64,000 nt of DNA, taken from assembly GCA_965229115.1 (NCBI GenBank), contig CBDDIR010000003.1, positions 1,860,001 to 1,924,000 on the forward strand, written 5' to 3'. Below, one piece after another: positions 17,194 through 26,985 of this stretch; the first letter of the stretch is position 1; each line of letters opens with the position of its first letter. The DNA comes from UBA7672 sp965229115 (lineage in GTDB: Bacteria; Pseudomonadota; Alphaproteobacteria; Caulobacterales; Hyphomonadaceae). Under the pieces are notes generated by a model that did no database searches, had not been told where the DNA came from, and saw nothing but the letters and a program-made list of their open reading frames with translations. The translations under genes were made by a program, and so were the position numbers.

Positions 17194-17937
17194 CTAATTC
17201 GAAGCCATCGCCTGACGCAGAACCAGCTTGTCGCCCTCCAGCACAAAACCAACCGATGTCAGGGCCTCGATGGCGGTCGTCCCCGCATTCGAAACCGTAG
17301 CCGTCATCGCCATGTCGAGATGCTGGCCGATATCCAGCGAGGCCTGAACCACCTCGCCCGTTTCCGCCGTTCCAGAAGCCTGCACCTGCATCTTGCCGCC
17401 CGCGCAGCTAACCGGACCACGCAACTCCGGTCCGACCCAGCCTTTGTAGTTCACCTTCGCCAACGCATCGGTCCACACTTCGCCCGAAGCATCCTCGCAG
17501 AGACTGTTCGCAAACTTCACATTCGCCACGTTCAGCGTGAACTTGCCGCCCGCAGCCGCAATCGTCGGCGGAATGCCGGGCACCATCGACGTGTCGCCCG
17601 CCAGCTTCAAATTCTTCAGGTCGAGCCCGCCATTGCCCAGGCCGTAGGAAATGTCCGCCTCACCCGCGAGTCCCTCGCGCGCCATCCCGACCTTGCCCGC
17701 AGCCTTGCCGCCGAACAGCGCAAGCAGATCCGTTTTCACCGCAAGGTCGCCAATCGTCTGCGCGCCATAGGACAAACCGCCCAGCTTCCCGTCCCACACG
17801 CTGCCCGAAGCATTGGCAAATTTCAGGTCAGGCAAACGCTGCTTCGCCATGTCCGCAGCCGTCGCCATCGGGAACAGCGCAACACCGCCCGCAACGACGG
17901 CGACCAGCGCCACAATGATAAAGATGACAATCCGCAC
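17194..17937 (-). CDS. gspN: Type II secretion system protein N-like (GspN)
   Basis: A 247-residue protein with one N-terminal membrane segment (about residues 3-22) and a periplasmic remainder of short beta-rich repeats. The GSVWDGKLGGL segment near residue 45 is characteristic of the GspN family, whose members sit in the inner membrane and are linked with type II secretion. No other secretion gene is in this window, so it is either a stand-alone member or its partners lie elsewhere. The family call rests on recognised motifs and architecture. Confidence 0.78.
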   Translation of the reverse strand: MRIVIFIIVALVAVVAGGVALFPMATAADMAKQRLPDLKFANASGSVWDGKLGGLSYGAQTIGDLAVKTDLLALFGGKAAGKVGMAREGLAGEADISYGLGNGGLDLKNLKLAGDTSMVPGIPPTIAAAGGKFTLNVANVKFANSLCEDASGEVWTDALAKVNYKGWVGPELRGPVSCAGGKMQVQASGTAETGEVVQASLDIGQHLDMAMTATVSNAGTTAIEALTSVGFVLEGDKLVLRQAMASN

Positions 17938-18024
17938 GGCTATCCCTCGGCATCCGCCCCACCAGGCCAGGTGAGGGATGCTAGCTGCCGGCGCCGCGCC
18001 ACGCCAGATGCGCCCGCATCTGCG

Positions 18025-18552
18025 CTACAGCAGGCCTTCCGCCTTTTTCACGCCATCACCGCCCGAGAAGATGAGCGTCCGCGTTTTTTGCGCCAGCCGC
18101 ACGTTCACAAGGTTCGTCTGCCCCTCGAACACATCGCGGAAAATCTGGTTGTTGATCGCCAGCGCCTTCGGCGGCTGCGCCAGCTTGCACTCCTGATAGA
18201 TCAGCAGCGCCTCACCCTCGACCTCAGCCCCAAGCGGCTGCAGCCCAATCGCTTTGGCCCCATCCGTCAGCGCGAAATGGCTTTCAACATACAGCACCAT
18301 CAACGCCTGATTACGCACGATCGAGATGTCGATCGTCTCAGCCCCGCCACCCTGCCTCTGCTGCGACAGCCAGGCCTCCGCATCCGCATTGTGAAACCGG
18401 TGCGTGACCTCCAGCATCGACGATGCCGCATTCCACAACACCGTCGTCAACACCGTCTGCGATCGGTGGGCAAACGCCGCCGGGGCAACAGCCAACGCGC
18501 AGCCGGCGAAGATCGCCAGCCTGCGCGTGATGTTGCCGCCGCCCATCGTCAT
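18025..18552 (-). CDS. DUF6702-like exported protein
   Basis: A 175-residue protein with a signal peptide ending near AFAHRSQ. The segment HRSQTVLTTVLWN followed by LEVTHRFHNADAEAWL resembles the DUF6702 family of small exported proteins, often found near M1-type peptidases. No function is established. I place the start at the ATG at 18552 (an ATG at 18546 is also possible), 13 bases after the peptidase stop, so the two genes are probably co-transcribed. Confidence 0.7.
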   Translation of the reverse strand: MTMGGGNITRRLAIFAGCALAVAPAAFAHRSQTVLTTVLWNAASSMLEVTHRFHNADAEAWLSQQRQGGGAETIDISIVRNQALMVLYVESHFALTDGAKAIGLQPLGAEVEGEALLIYQECKLAQPPKALAINNQIFRDVFEGQTNLVNVRLAQKTRTLIFSGGDGVKKAEGLL

Positions 18553-18565
18553 TACTGAGCCGCCA

Positions 18566-21007
18566 CTACTGAGCCGGAGCGATCGGCGCAGCCGGGCTAT
18601 CCGGCTCCGCCTTCTTCGCACGCAGCTCGGTCAAAGCTTCAGCCATCTGGTTACGCGCCGTACGCGGGCTAGCGCGGAACACCTCAAGACGGCTCGGCTC
18701 GCTACGCGCCGGCCAGCTATTGTTGGCCCGCACGGCGTCGGCCGTCTGGTGCTTCACGTCATACTCGATCGAGACAACCTTCTTGGTTTCGATGAACATC
18801 TTCGTCACCTTCTGGTTGTCCGTGCGCCAGATCTCCGCCGGGATCATGATCTCCTTCTTGGAGCCGTCGTCAAACGTGAACGTCAGCGGCAGCGGCGTAA
18901 CCAGCCCGCCTTTGTTCTCGAAGTCGACGAAGTAGATGTACGGGTTCTCGCGCAGGGCCCGCTCGAGCGCCGACTTGTCCGGCTCCTTCAGGCCTTCCTG
19001 ATAGGTGGCGTAGTCGTTCAGGTCCTTGTTGTTGACCACGAACTCGTCGTTCGCGTCATAGAAGTCTTTCGCATCCGGATGCTTCTGGATGTAGGTCTGG
19101 ATGCCCTGCTCGCGGTTCTCGAGAACCGTAACGGGGTCCGGACGGGTCGCATCCTGACGCTCGCGACGCAGCGGCGCTTCCGTTTCCGGATTGCGCGTCG
19201 ACAGGCGGTACTCACGCACGCCGTTCATCGCGACGTCCACATGGTCCGTCGTGTAGAACCAGCCGCGCCAGAACCAGTCGAGATCCACGCCAGACGCATC
19301 TTCCATCGTACGGAAGAAGTCAGACGGCGTCGGACGCTTGAACTTCCAGCGGCGCGCATATTCCTTGAACGCGAAGTCGAACAGCTCGCGCCCCATCACC
19401 GTCTCGCGCAGCACGGTCAGCGCCGCAGCCGGCTTGTTATAGGCGTTGTTGCCGAACTGGATCACCGACTCCGAGTTCGTCATGATCGGAACCTGATCTT
19501 CCGACATCATGTACGACCCGATCTCGTCCAGCGAGTTGGCGTTGTCGCCCATGACCGGGAAGTTCTCGTCCCAGCGCAGCTCGGCCATGAATTCGAGGAA
19601 CGAGTTCAGGCCCTCGTCCATCCACGTCCACTGACGCTCGTCGGAGTTGACGATCATCGGGAAGTAGTTGTGGCCCACCTCGTGGATGACCACGCCGATC
19701 AGGCCGTTCTTGGACTGGCGCGTATAGGTCTTCTTGCCCGTCTTCTCGTCCTTCACCGGGCGATAGCCGTTGAAAGAGATCATCGGATATTCCATGCCGC
19801 CGCCCAGCCAGGTGTTGACCGAGATGGCGTTCGGATAGGGATACGGGAACGAGAACTCCGAATAGACGTCGATCGTGTGCGCAACAGCGCGCGTCGAATA
19901 CAGCGACCACAGCGGATCGGCTTCCGTCGGGAACAGCGATTGCGCCAGCACGTCGCCGCCTTCCGGCTGCTTCACGTTCATGGCGTCCCAGATGAATTTG
20001 CGGCTCGACGCCCACGCGAAGTCGCGCACATTGCCGGCCTTCCAGCGCCAGGTCTTGGTCGCCGTCGTGCCTTCCTTCTCGTTCGCCAGAGCCTCTTCCG
20101 GCGTCACGATGTACATCGGCTTGGAGTATTCCTTGCGCGCTTGCGCAAGGCGATTGCGCTGCTCGGCAGACAGAACCTCATTCGGGTTCTGCAGCACACC
20201 CGTCGCCGTCACGATGTGATCGGCCGGCACGGTGATCGACACATCATAGTTGCCGAACTCGAGCGTGAACTCGCCCTGCCCGAGGAACTGCTTGTGCTGC
20301 CAACCCGTGTAGTCGGTGTAAGCCGCCAGACGCGGGAACCACTGGGCCTGGAAGAAGATGTAGGTGTCGTTCTCGCGGAACCGCTCATAGCCCGAACGGC
20401 CGCCGAACAGGTCGTTGTCGACAATGTTGAAGGCCCAGGCGAGCTTGATCGTCGTCGTGCCTTTCGCCGCCAGTGGCTGCGGCAGGTCGATACGCATCAT
20501 CGTGTCGTTGATCGTGTAGCGCAGCGCGCGCGAACCACCGTCGGTCACCGACTGAATCTCGAAGCCGTGCGGCGTGTCCTGATACGATTGCAGCTGACGG
20601 ATGGCGCCCATGCCCACCTGATCGCCACGCGCATTCGGTCCGCCCGCCGAAGCCTTGGCCGAACGGCGCGAAGCCGAGTCCTGCTTGAAGATGTTCTGGT
20701 CGAGCTGCAGCCAGATGTAGTTCAGCGGATGGGGCGAGTTGTTGCGATAGGTGATCGTGCCCGTCGCCGTGATGCGCTTGTTCGCTTCATTCAGCGTGGC
20801 GTTGATCTGATAGTCGGCCTGCTGCTGCCAGTACGACTCACCCGGGGCGCCCGAGGCGGCCCGATAGGTGTTCGGCGACGGAAGATCGACTTCCAGCTGC
20901 CGGAACTTGTCGTCCCAATTGCCCTTGGTCTGCTTGTTCGCGTCGGCAAACGCCGATCCGCTCGACACGAAAGCCACCGCCAAAGCGGCAATCCAGGCCA
21001 ATTTCAT
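18566..21007 (-). CDS. M1-family zinc metallopeptidase, exported
   Basis: An 813-residue peptidase with a signal peptide (MKLAWIAALAVAF, cleavage near SAFA). The zinc site is HEVGH at residues 442-446 with the third ligand E465 in WMDEGLNSF, the exact HEXXH-18-E spacing of M1 aminopeptidases. The upstream GGGMEYPM segment matches the GxMEN-type substrate motif in modified form. I chose the ATG at 21007 because GGGAG precedes it and it begins the signal peptide. Its likely role is peptide trimming in the periplasm or at the cell surface. Confidence 0.9.
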   Translation of the reverse strand: MKLAWIAALAVAFVSSGSAFADANKQTKGNWDDKFRQLEVDLPSPNTYRAASGAPGESYWQQQADYQINATLNEANKRITATGTITYRNNSPHPLNYIWLQLDQNIFKQDSASRRSAKASAGGPNARGDQVGMGAIRQLQSYQDTPHGFEIQSVTDGGSRALRYTINDTMMRIDLPQPLAAKGTTTIKLAWAFNIVDNDLFGGRSGYERFRENDTYIFFQAQWFPRLAAYTDYTGWQHKQFLGQGEFTLEFGNYDVSITVPADHIVTATGVLQNPNEVLSAEQRNRLAQARKEYSKPMYIVTPEEALANEKEGTTATKTWRWKAGNVRDFAWASSRKFIWDAMNVKQPEGGDVLAQSLFPTEADPLWSLYSTRAVAHTIDVYSEFSFPYPYPNAISVNTWLGGGMEYPMISFNGYRPVKDEKTGKKTYTRQSKNGLIGVVIHEVGHNYFPMIVNSDERQWTWMDEGLNSFLEFMAELRWDENFPVMGDNANSLDEIGSYMMSEDQVPIMTNSESVIQFGNNAYNKPAAALTVLRETVMGRELFDFAFKEYARRWKFKRPTPSDFFRTMEDASGVDLDWFWRGWFYTTDHVDVAMNGVREYRLSTRNPETEAPLRRERQDATRPDPVTVLENREQGIQTYIQKHPDAKDFYDANDEFVVNNKDLNDYATYQEGLKEPDKSALERALRENPYIYFVDFENKGGLVTPLPLTFTFDDGSKKEIMIPAEIWRTDNQKVTKMFIETKKVVSIEYDVKHQTADAVRANNSWPARSEPSRLEVFRASPRTARNQMAEALTELRAKKAEPDSPAAPIAPAQ

Positions 21008-21127
21008 CCGCAAACTCCCGGTCCAGCAGCCCCAACCGCCGGGTTTTAGCGATAAACGATGAAGAGTCACCGCGACGTTACGACAACCGGCACATATCCC
21101 GAAAAGCGAGCTTTGGCCCAAAAGGAA

Positions 21128-21153
21128 GGGCCGGCTTCTTGCGAAGCCGGCCC
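21128..21153 (-). terminator. Strong hairpin, probable terminator for the CaiB/Amacr transcript
   Basis: An 11-bp perfect GC-rich stem (GGGCCGGCTTC with GAAGCCGGCCC) and a 4-base loop. On the minus strand it is followed by TTCCTTTT, a weak U-run, so it fits a factor-independent terminator in that direction. It lies 195 bases past the racemase stop and 120 bases before the M1 peptidase ATG. Confidence 0.65.
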
Positions 21154-21348
21154 AGGTGCACAGGAACAGAACCGTCGGGAACCATCGAGGGACATCAAGG
21201 CGTCCCGGCGGTATGTGCTTGGTATATGGGAGTGAGTCTGAACGCTGATTGAGGCGCTTGTTGTCCTTAATTCAGGTGAAACAAATAAGCGGAAGTCACT
21301 GACTCCACGCCATATTTCAGGCTGAATCGCACGCTAACCGGACCACCC

Positions 21349-22488
21349 TCAGCCTTGGACGACCGCGCCGGCCTTCAGGAAGCCCTCGGCCCGTTCAGCT
21401 TCGATCCCCCAGCTCTTCAGCACATCGCCAGACTGCCCACCTGCCATGGCCGGCACGCCGTTCACAGCTCCCGCCGTACGCGAAAACCGCGGCGCAGGCC
21501 CTGGCTGAACCGCCCCGAACGCCTCGACAAAAGTTTTGCGAGCAGCGTTGTGAGGGTGCTTCGGCGCCTCCTCCATGCTCAGAACCGGGGCCACGCAGGC
21601 GTCCGTTCCGTCAAAAACCGCCATCCACGCGTCGCGGGTCTTGGTCTTCACCACCTCCGCCACCTTCGCCGAATAAGCTGGCCACTCCGCCCGCTTCATC
21701 TGCGCCGGGAAGGCATCGTCCGGCAGCCCGAGCCCCTTCACCAGCAGCGCATGGAATTGCGGCTCGATCGCCCCGATCGCCAGATACTGGCCGTCCGCAC
21801 ATTCATACGTGTCATAGAAGTGCGCCCCGCCATCCAGCAGGTTGTCGTCGCGATTGGCATTCCACATGCCCGCCGCCTTCATCCCGTAGAACATCGTCAT
21901 CAGCGACGCCGCGCCATCGATCATCGCGCAGTCAACCACCTGCCCTTTGCCCGACGCCTTCGCCTCGATAATCCCTGCCAGCAATCCGAACGCCAGATAA
22001 AGCGCCCCGCCGCCAAAATCACCGACCAGGTTCAGCGGCGGCGCAGGCGGCTCACCCTTGCGCCCCATCGTGTGCAGCGCGCCCGTCAGCGCGATATAAT
22101 CAATGTCGTGCCCGGCCATCGTCGACCACGGCCCCGTCTGCCCCCAGCCGGTCATCCGCCCAAACACCAGCCGCGGATTCCGCGCCAGCGCCACGTCGGG
22201 CCCAATCCCCAGCCGCTCCATCACCCCCGGCCGGAAGCCCTCGATTAACCCGTCCGCCTTCGCGATCAGGCTCAACGCCGCCTCAACGCCTTCACGCTTC
22301 TTCAGATCGATCGCGACAGACCGCTTGCCCCTATTCGCCAGATCCGGCTGCCCGCGCCCCACCGCATCCGAGCGATCGATCCGCACAACATCCGCGCCCA
22401 GATCCGCCAGCAACATCCCGCAGAACGGCCCCGGACCAATGCCTGCGAACTCCACGATCTTCACACCAACAAGGGGACCAGACGCCAT
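21349..22488 (-). CDS. CaiB/BaiF CoA-transferase family, alpha-methylacyl-CoA racemase type
   Basis: A 379-residue family III CoA-transferase fold protein. Segments GHDIDYIALTGALH (catalytic His), NLVGDFGGGALYLAFG (catalytic Asp) and GAIEPQFHALL (catalytic Glu) match alpha-methylacyl-CoA racemase, which epimerises 2-methyl branched acyl-CoAs, rather than the transferases that use an aspartyl thioester. RPGVMERLGIGPDV is also typical. It is probably involved in branched fatty acid or sterol side-chain breakdown. A formyl- or succinyl-CoA transferase is the less likely alternative. Confidence 0.88.
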   Translation of the reverse strand: MASGPLVGVKIVEFAGIGPGPFCGMLLADLGADVVRIDRSDAVGRGQPDLANRGKRSVAIDLKKREGVEAALSLIAKADGLIEGFRPGVMERLGIGPDVALARNPRLVFGRMTGWGQTGPWSTMAGHDIDYIALTGALHTMGRKGEPPAPPLNLVGDFGGGALYLAFGLLAGIIEAKASGKGQVVDCAMIDGAASLMTMFYGMKAAGMWNANRDDNLLDGGAHFYDTYECADGQYLAIGAIEPQFHALLVKGLGLPDDAFPAQMKRAEWPAYSAKVAEVVKTKTRDAWMAVFDGTDACVAPVLSMEEAPKHPHNAARKTFVEAFGAVQPGPAPRFSRTAGAVNGVPAMAGGQSGDVLKSWGIEAERAEGFLKAGAVVQG

Positions 22489-22575
22489 AACGCTTCTCCG
22501 TTTGCAGCAGCGACACTCCCGCCATTGCCGCGAACGTCAAGCCTCTCCCGGCGTCTCGAACCGCCCGAGGTCACG

Positions 22576-24120
22576 TCACCTCACAACCGGCATCAGCGCC
22601 AGCGCATGCCGGTCCAGCTCTTCCTCGATTTGGTAATACGCAGCGTCGCTGATCTCCCCGCTCATCCGCATCTCCAGCAATCGCTCGCGCTTCGTCTCCA
22701 GCACTTCCTTCGTGAGGTGATCGACGTCGAGCTTCACCCGCCCGTCGCCGTCCGCCCCCTCCAGCGCTGCCCGCCGCTCCTGATATTCCTCGCGCAACCG
22801 CTTCGCCGCCGGATCATCCCGCCCGTCCACATGCCGGATCGCGGCATCCGCAATCGCCTCCCGCGCCTTGCGGATCTCGCCATCCAGCACGCCATCATCG
22901 CCCAGCCCCACCAGCTTGATCAGCGGCCCAAGCGTCAGCCCCTGCACCACCAGCGTCCCCATCACCACCACGAACACGGATAGCAGGATCAGATCGCGCT
23001 GCGGGAAATCCAGCGGCAGAGCATAAGCCGCGGCCAAACTCACCACCCCGCGCATCCCCGCCCACGCCACCACCACAGCGCCACCCACAGTCGGCGTATC
23101 CGTTCCAGTCGGCAGGCTCGCGCCAAGGAAATGGTTCTTGATGCGAATAATGAAGTGATACCCCAGCACCCAAGCAAACCGCGTCGCCACGCACACGCCC
23201 AGCACCGTCCCGGCAAACACCAGATAGCTCTGCCGCTCCGCATCCGCGAGGTCCGCCCAGATCGGCTGGATCTGCAGCCCCACCAGCATGAACGCCAGCA
23301 CGTTCAGCCCGAACACCACCGTCTCCCACACGGCATAAGTCGGCGCCCGCATCTTCGCAGACCCACGCGCCGCCATGCGCGCCACCGACATCCCAAACAC
23401 CACCACCGTGATGATCGCCGACAGCCCCAGCCGCTCCGCCGCAATCCAGATCCCGAAAGCCGAAATGAACTGCAGCAGGATCGCCGGCGGCGCCTCCGTC
23501 AGCAGCCGCATCATCCGAACCTGCAGCCACGCCATCGCAAGACCGAACACCACGCTGCCGATCACGGCCCACACAATGCCGCCCGCCAGATCCCACCCCT
23601 CCGGCATCGCGCCAATCGTCGCCGCCACCGCAAAGCGATAGATCAGCAGCGCGCTCGCATCATTGAACAGGCTCTCGCCCTCAAGGATCGTCCGCATCCG
23701 ATAGGGCGCCGGAATGATCCGCAGCACAGCCGTCGCCGCAGCCGCATCCGGCGGCGCCACGATCGCGCCCAGCGTCACCGCGACCGCCCACGGCATATCC
23801 GGCATCAACGCCCGCGCCGTCACCGCCACCGCAACAACAGTCACGCCCACCGCCGCCAGGCTCAGGAAGGTAATCGGAATGATGTTCCGTTTCAGATCGC
23901 GCGGCGACGAATCGAACGCTGCATCCACCAGAACCGGCGCAACAAAAATCGCCAGCACCAGCGCCGGGTCCAGCCCCACCTCCGGCGCAAACGGCAGCAA
24001 CGCCACCCCCGCCCCCGCCAGCGCCACAAAAGGTGGAAACGGCGCGTTCAACCGCTGCGCGACAATCGACAGCATGATCGCCGCCGCGAACACAATCAGG
24101 ATAGTCTCAAATCCGTGCAT
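22576..24120 (-). CDS. CPA1-type Na+/H+ antiporter
   Basis: A 514-residue membrane protein with about 12 hydrophobic segments, followed by a soluble charged tail from about residue 420. The segment LGAIVAPPDAAAATAVLRII contains the Asp-Ala-type pair region of the CPA1/NhaP family ion site, and LEGESLFNDASALL is another family hallmark. The tail (EEYQERRAALEG) looks helical and cytoplasmic, as in NhaP-type antiporters. The probable role is sodium or pH homeostasis. It is probably monocistronic; the neighbouring DUF2200 gene is divergent. Confidence 0.9.
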   Translation of the reverse strand: MHGFETILIVFAAAIMLSIVAQRLNAPFPPFVALAGAGVALLPFAPEVGLDPALVLAIFVAPVLVDAAFDSSPRDLKRNIIPITFLSLAAVGVTVVAVAVTARALMPDMPWAVAVTLGAIVAPPDAAAATAVLRIIPAPYRMRTILEGESLFNDASALLIYRFAVAATIGAMPEGWDLAGGIVWAVIGSVVFGLAMAWLQVRMMRLLTEAPPAILLQFISAFGIWIAAERLGLSAIITVVVFGMSVARMAARGSAKMRAPTYAVWETVVFGLNVLAFMLVGLQIQPIWADLADAERQSYLVFAGTVLGVCVATRFAWVLGYHFIIRIKNHFLGASLPTGTDTPTVGGAVVVAWAGMRGVVSLAAAYALPLDFPQRDLILLSVFVVVMGTLVVQGLTLGPLIKLVGLGDDGVLDGEIRKAREAIADAAIRHVDGRDDPAAKRLREEYQERRAALEGADGDGRVKLDVDHLTKEVLETKRERLLEMRMSGEISDAAYYQIEEELDRHALALMPVVR

Positions 24121-24218
24121 GCAGCAGAAACTAGCGCACGGCGCAGCCGCCGCCAGCCCCGATCCATTGATCCCGCCCCTTATCCATCGCAGTCTGATCG
24201 CGCAGAGGGGAACACGTC

Positions 24219-24587
24219 ATGGGCGCAGCCACACCGCACCGCATCTACGCGATGAGCGTCGCCAGCGTGTATGTCCACTACATCGCCAAGGTCGAAAAGA
24301 AGGGCCGCACCCGCGCCGAACTCGACGAAGCCACCCGCTGGCTCACCGGCTACACGCAGAAAGCCCTCGACGCGCACATCGAAAAGAAAACCACTTTCGA
24401 ACAATTCTTCGCCAAGGCGCCCAAGCTCAACCCGGCCCGCAGCCTGGTAACCGGCGTCATCTGCGGCGTCCGCATCGAAGACATCGAAGACCCGCTGATG
24501 CAGAACATCCGCTATCTCGACAAACTCGTCGACGAGATCGCCAAGGGCCGCCCGATGGAAAAGGTCCTGCGCAAGCAGACCGCCTGA
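24219..24587 (+). CDS. DUF2200 family protein
   Basis: A 122-residue protein matching DUF2200. Its N-terminal HRIYAMSVASVYVHYIAKVEKKGR and WLTGYTQKAL are characteristic of the family, usually about 115-120 residues. There is no signal peptide or membrane segment. The function is unknown; the fold is related to small DUF1801/YdhG-like proteins. It is transcribed away from the antiporter and converges on the small lipoprotein gene 15 bases downstream. Confidence 0.88.
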   Translation: MGAATPHRIYAMSVASVYVHYIAKVEKKGRTRAELDEATRWLTGYTQKALDAHIEKKTTFEQFFAKAPKLNPARSLVTGVICGVRIEDIEDPLMQNIRYLDKLVDEIAKGRPMEKVLRKQTA

Positions 24588-24602
24588 TCTTGTCGGGCAG
24601 CA

Positions 24603-24872
24603 TCAGGCCGCGCCCGAACTCGTCCCCACATCAAAGCACGACAGCGCCGGCGCCATGTCGTGCGGCAATACCCACTCGCCGTCCACCTTCTCGGGAACAT
24701 CGAACAACGCCTCACGCCGCTCCGGCGGCAAGCGCTTGAACAGACAGCTGCAAAGCTCCGTCTTGATACCGCCCCCCTCGCAGTCCGCCATGAACTGCTG
24801 CTCCGGATTGCTGCAGGCGGAAAGCCCGGACACAGCAAGCCCAAGCCCGGCGATGATCAGATAAAGGCGCAT
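24603..24872 (-). CDS. Small putative lipoprotein
   Basis: An 89-residue product with a lipoprotein signal peptide and lipobox LSAC (Cys20). The mature part has cysteines in FMADCEGGG, CSCLFK and SCFD, suggesting disulfides or metal binding. I recognise no family. It converges on DUF2200 with 15 bases between the stops and no obvious terminator. Coding use resembles its neighbours, so I consider it real. Confidence 0.65.
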   Translation of the reverse strand: MRLYLIIAGLGLAVSGLSACSNPEQQFMADCEGGGIKTELCSCLFKRLPPERREALFDVPEKVDGEWVLPHDMAPALSCFDVGTSSGAA

Positions 24873-24927
24873 CCCGCAGCCTTACTGCCCAAACAGCGCC
24901 CCGTGAACCCGGGCAGGTCCATTATCG

Positions 24928-26106
24928 CTAAACCGGATTCGCAACCGGCGCCGTCCGTCCGCTGCGGAGCTCATGCGCGTACGATGCTATGGCAACCAGC
25001 GCAGCGATCGCCATCGAGCCGACTCCGACCAGCGGCAGCGCGCGATAACCCAGCCCCGCATTCAGCATGATCGCGCCAATCGAAGCCGCGATCGCAATGC
25101 CTAGGTTGAAGCCGGAAGGGATGAGCGACGCAGCAAGGTTCGGCGCATCCCGCGTCCACTCCAGAATGCGGGATTGGACAGGTGTGCCAATCGCGAAGTT
25201 CAGCGCTCCCCACAGCGTCACGATAACGATCATCGGCAACACATAGGGGCTGACGAGATACATCGTCGCCAACACAAGAGCCTGAAGCACTAGCAGCGTG
25301 ATAAGCGAGGGCATCAGTTTCCAGTCAGACAAGCGCCCGCCGATAAAAACGCCGATCGTGGCGCCCACGCCATTGGCGAGAAGCACCCACGGCGCAGCCT
25401 CCTCGTCGAGCCCGGTTACCTCGGTGAGGTATGGCGTGATGTAGGTAAACGGGATCATCTGCGCCATCATCAGCATCAGCATGACGATGAGCGAGGTCCA
25501 CACCTGCTGCCGGCCCAGCGCCCGAACCTCGTCAAAGAATCCCGCAGGCCGCGCCGCGCCCGTTCTCGCCGGCAGAAGCGCCGCGACAGCCAACACGGCA
25601 ACAATGCCAAGCGCAAACATCGCCCAGAAGGTGGCGCGCCAGTCGAACACGTTGCCAATCGCCGTGCCCAGCGGCACGCCAACAACATTCGAGACAGTCA
25701 GGCCAGCGAGCACCACCGCAACGGCCATCGACCGACGCTCTCCTGGCACAAGCCCGACAGCCACAACCATCGCGACACCAAAATACGAGCCATGGGCGAC
25801 GGCGATCGCAACACGCAGCAGAAGCATCGACGTGAAGTCAGGCGCAAGCGCACAAGCAATCTGCCCAAGCGTGAACGCGACAAGCAAACCAAGCAGCAAC
25901 GTCTTCCGACGCAACCGCGCAGTGGCAAGCGTCAGGAACGGCCCCCCAATCGCGATCCCCAGCGCATAGCCAGACACGAGATAACCCGCATCCGGTATCG
26001 AAACATCAAGCCCCAGCGCCACCTGCGGCAACACCCCCGCAATCACGAACTCAGTCGTGCCGAACGCAAAAGCGGCAATGAACAATGCGATCAAAGGCAC
26101 GGGCAT
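24928..26106 (-). CDS. MFS transporter, DHA1/AraJ-like efflux type
   Basis: A 12-helix major facilitator protein of about 392 residues. The N-terminal FGTTEFVIAGVLPQVA and the following YALGIAIGGPFLT with TARLRRKTLL (motif A loop) match the DHA1 drug or sugar efflux branch that includes AraJ and NepI. The substrate is unknown. The ATG at 26106 begins the usual family N-terminus; an in-frame GTG at 26142 would add 12 residues. It stands alone between the lipoprotein and SDR genes. Confidence 0.87.
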   Translation of the reverse strand: MPVPLIALFIAAFAFGTTEFVIAGVLPQVALGLDVSIPDAGYLVSGYALGIAIGGPFLTLATARLRRKTLLLGLLVAFTLGQIACALAPDFTSMLLLRVAIAVAHGSYFGVAMVVAVGLVPGERRSMAVAVVLAGLTVSNVVGVPLGTAIGNVFDWRATFWAMFALGIVAVLAVAALLPARTGAARPAGFFDEVRALGRQQVWTSLIVMLMLMMAQMIPFTYITPYLTEVTGLDEEAAPWVLLANGVGATIGVFIGGRLSDWKLMPSLITLLVLQALVLATMYLVSPYVLPMIVIVTLWGALNFAIGTPVQSRILEWTRDAPNLAASLIPSGFNLGIAIAASIGAIMLNAGLGYRALPLVGVGSMAIAALVAIASYAHELRSGRTAPVANPV

Positions 26107-26214
26107 GTCGGCTCGCGATGTAGGGATGCCGCCTTCGATCACGGAACCCCGCCCAGGGCAATGGCGAATTACCCAGCTAATACGCGTCGAATAGCAGAGG
26201 CTGCCGGGTCTGGA

Positions 26215-26979
26215 TCAACCCATGCTCTGCGCGTCATCAACCAGCACATCCGTGCCGGTCACGAACTTCGACGCGTCCGAGCACAGGAACAGCAGCGCTT
26301 CGTCCAGCGACTGCTCGTCCATCACGCGGCGGCGCGGGAATTTCTGCAGATACTTCTGCCCGCCATCGCCATGCAGCCAGTCCGCCGTCAACTCCGTCTC
26401 GACATAACCCGGCGACAAACCGTTCACGTTGATCCCATACCGCGCCCACTCACGCGCCAGCGACCGCGTCAGGTGCGCGCAAGCCGCCTTCGACGCATTA
26501 TACGCCGACACGTTCGGGATGATGATCCGCCCCGCCATTGAGGCGATGTTCACCACGCGCCCACGCGCCGAAACATCCGCCCCCGCCTTGATCAACCGCC
26601 GCGCACCCTCGCGCGCCACGCACCACACCGACGTCACGTTAAGATCCATGATCTTGCGGAACTCGGCGATGTCCTGCGTCAGCGCATTCTTCTCATGCGT
26701 CATGCCCGCATTGTTGATGATCGTATCGACCGTCCCGAACTTCGCCTCGGCCGCATCATACATCGCGATGACAGCCGCCTCGTCCGTAACATCGCACTGC
26801 ACCGCCAGCGCCACATCCGAACCCAGCTCCGTCACCAGATCATCCAGCCGCTCCTTCCGCCGAGCCGCCACAACTACCTTAGCCCCCTCAGCCGCCAGCA
26901 CCTTGGCAAACTGCCGACCCAGCCCGCTCGACGCGCCCGTAACCAGCGCCACCCGACCCGCAACACGTCCCGCCATCAT
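26215..26979 (-). CDS. SDR-family NAD(P)-dependent oxidoreductase
   Basis: A 254-residue classical short-chain dehydrogenase. It shows the cofactor motif TGASSGLG near residue 14, NNAG at about 90, and the catalytic YNASK motif with an upstream serine in VNIASMAG. The basic residues after beta-2 (VVVAARRKERL) suggest NADPH preference. The substrate is unknown. The start is the first or second of two adjacent Met codons. It follows mfd by 6 bases on the same strand, so it may be read from the mfd transcript. Confidence 0.9.
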   Translation of the reverse strand: MMAGRVAGRVALVTGASSGLGRQFAKVLAAEGAKVVVAARRKERLDDLVTELGSDVALAVQCDVTDEAAVIAMYDAAEAKFGTVDTIINNAGMTHEKNALTQDIAEFRKIMDLNVTSVWCVAREGARRLIKAGADVSARGRVVNIASMAGRIIIPNVSAYNASKAACAHLTRSLAREWARYGINVNGLSPGYVETELTADWLHGDGGQKYLQKFPRRRVMDEQSLDEALLFLCSDASKFVTGTDVLVDDAQSMG

Positions 26980-26985
26980 CAGCTC

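Noticed and set aside
18404..21049. 881-codon plus-strand frame opposite the M1 peptidase.
   Set aside because: Antisense to a gene with a complete zinc-protease motif; the product is Arg/Val/His-rich with no domain.
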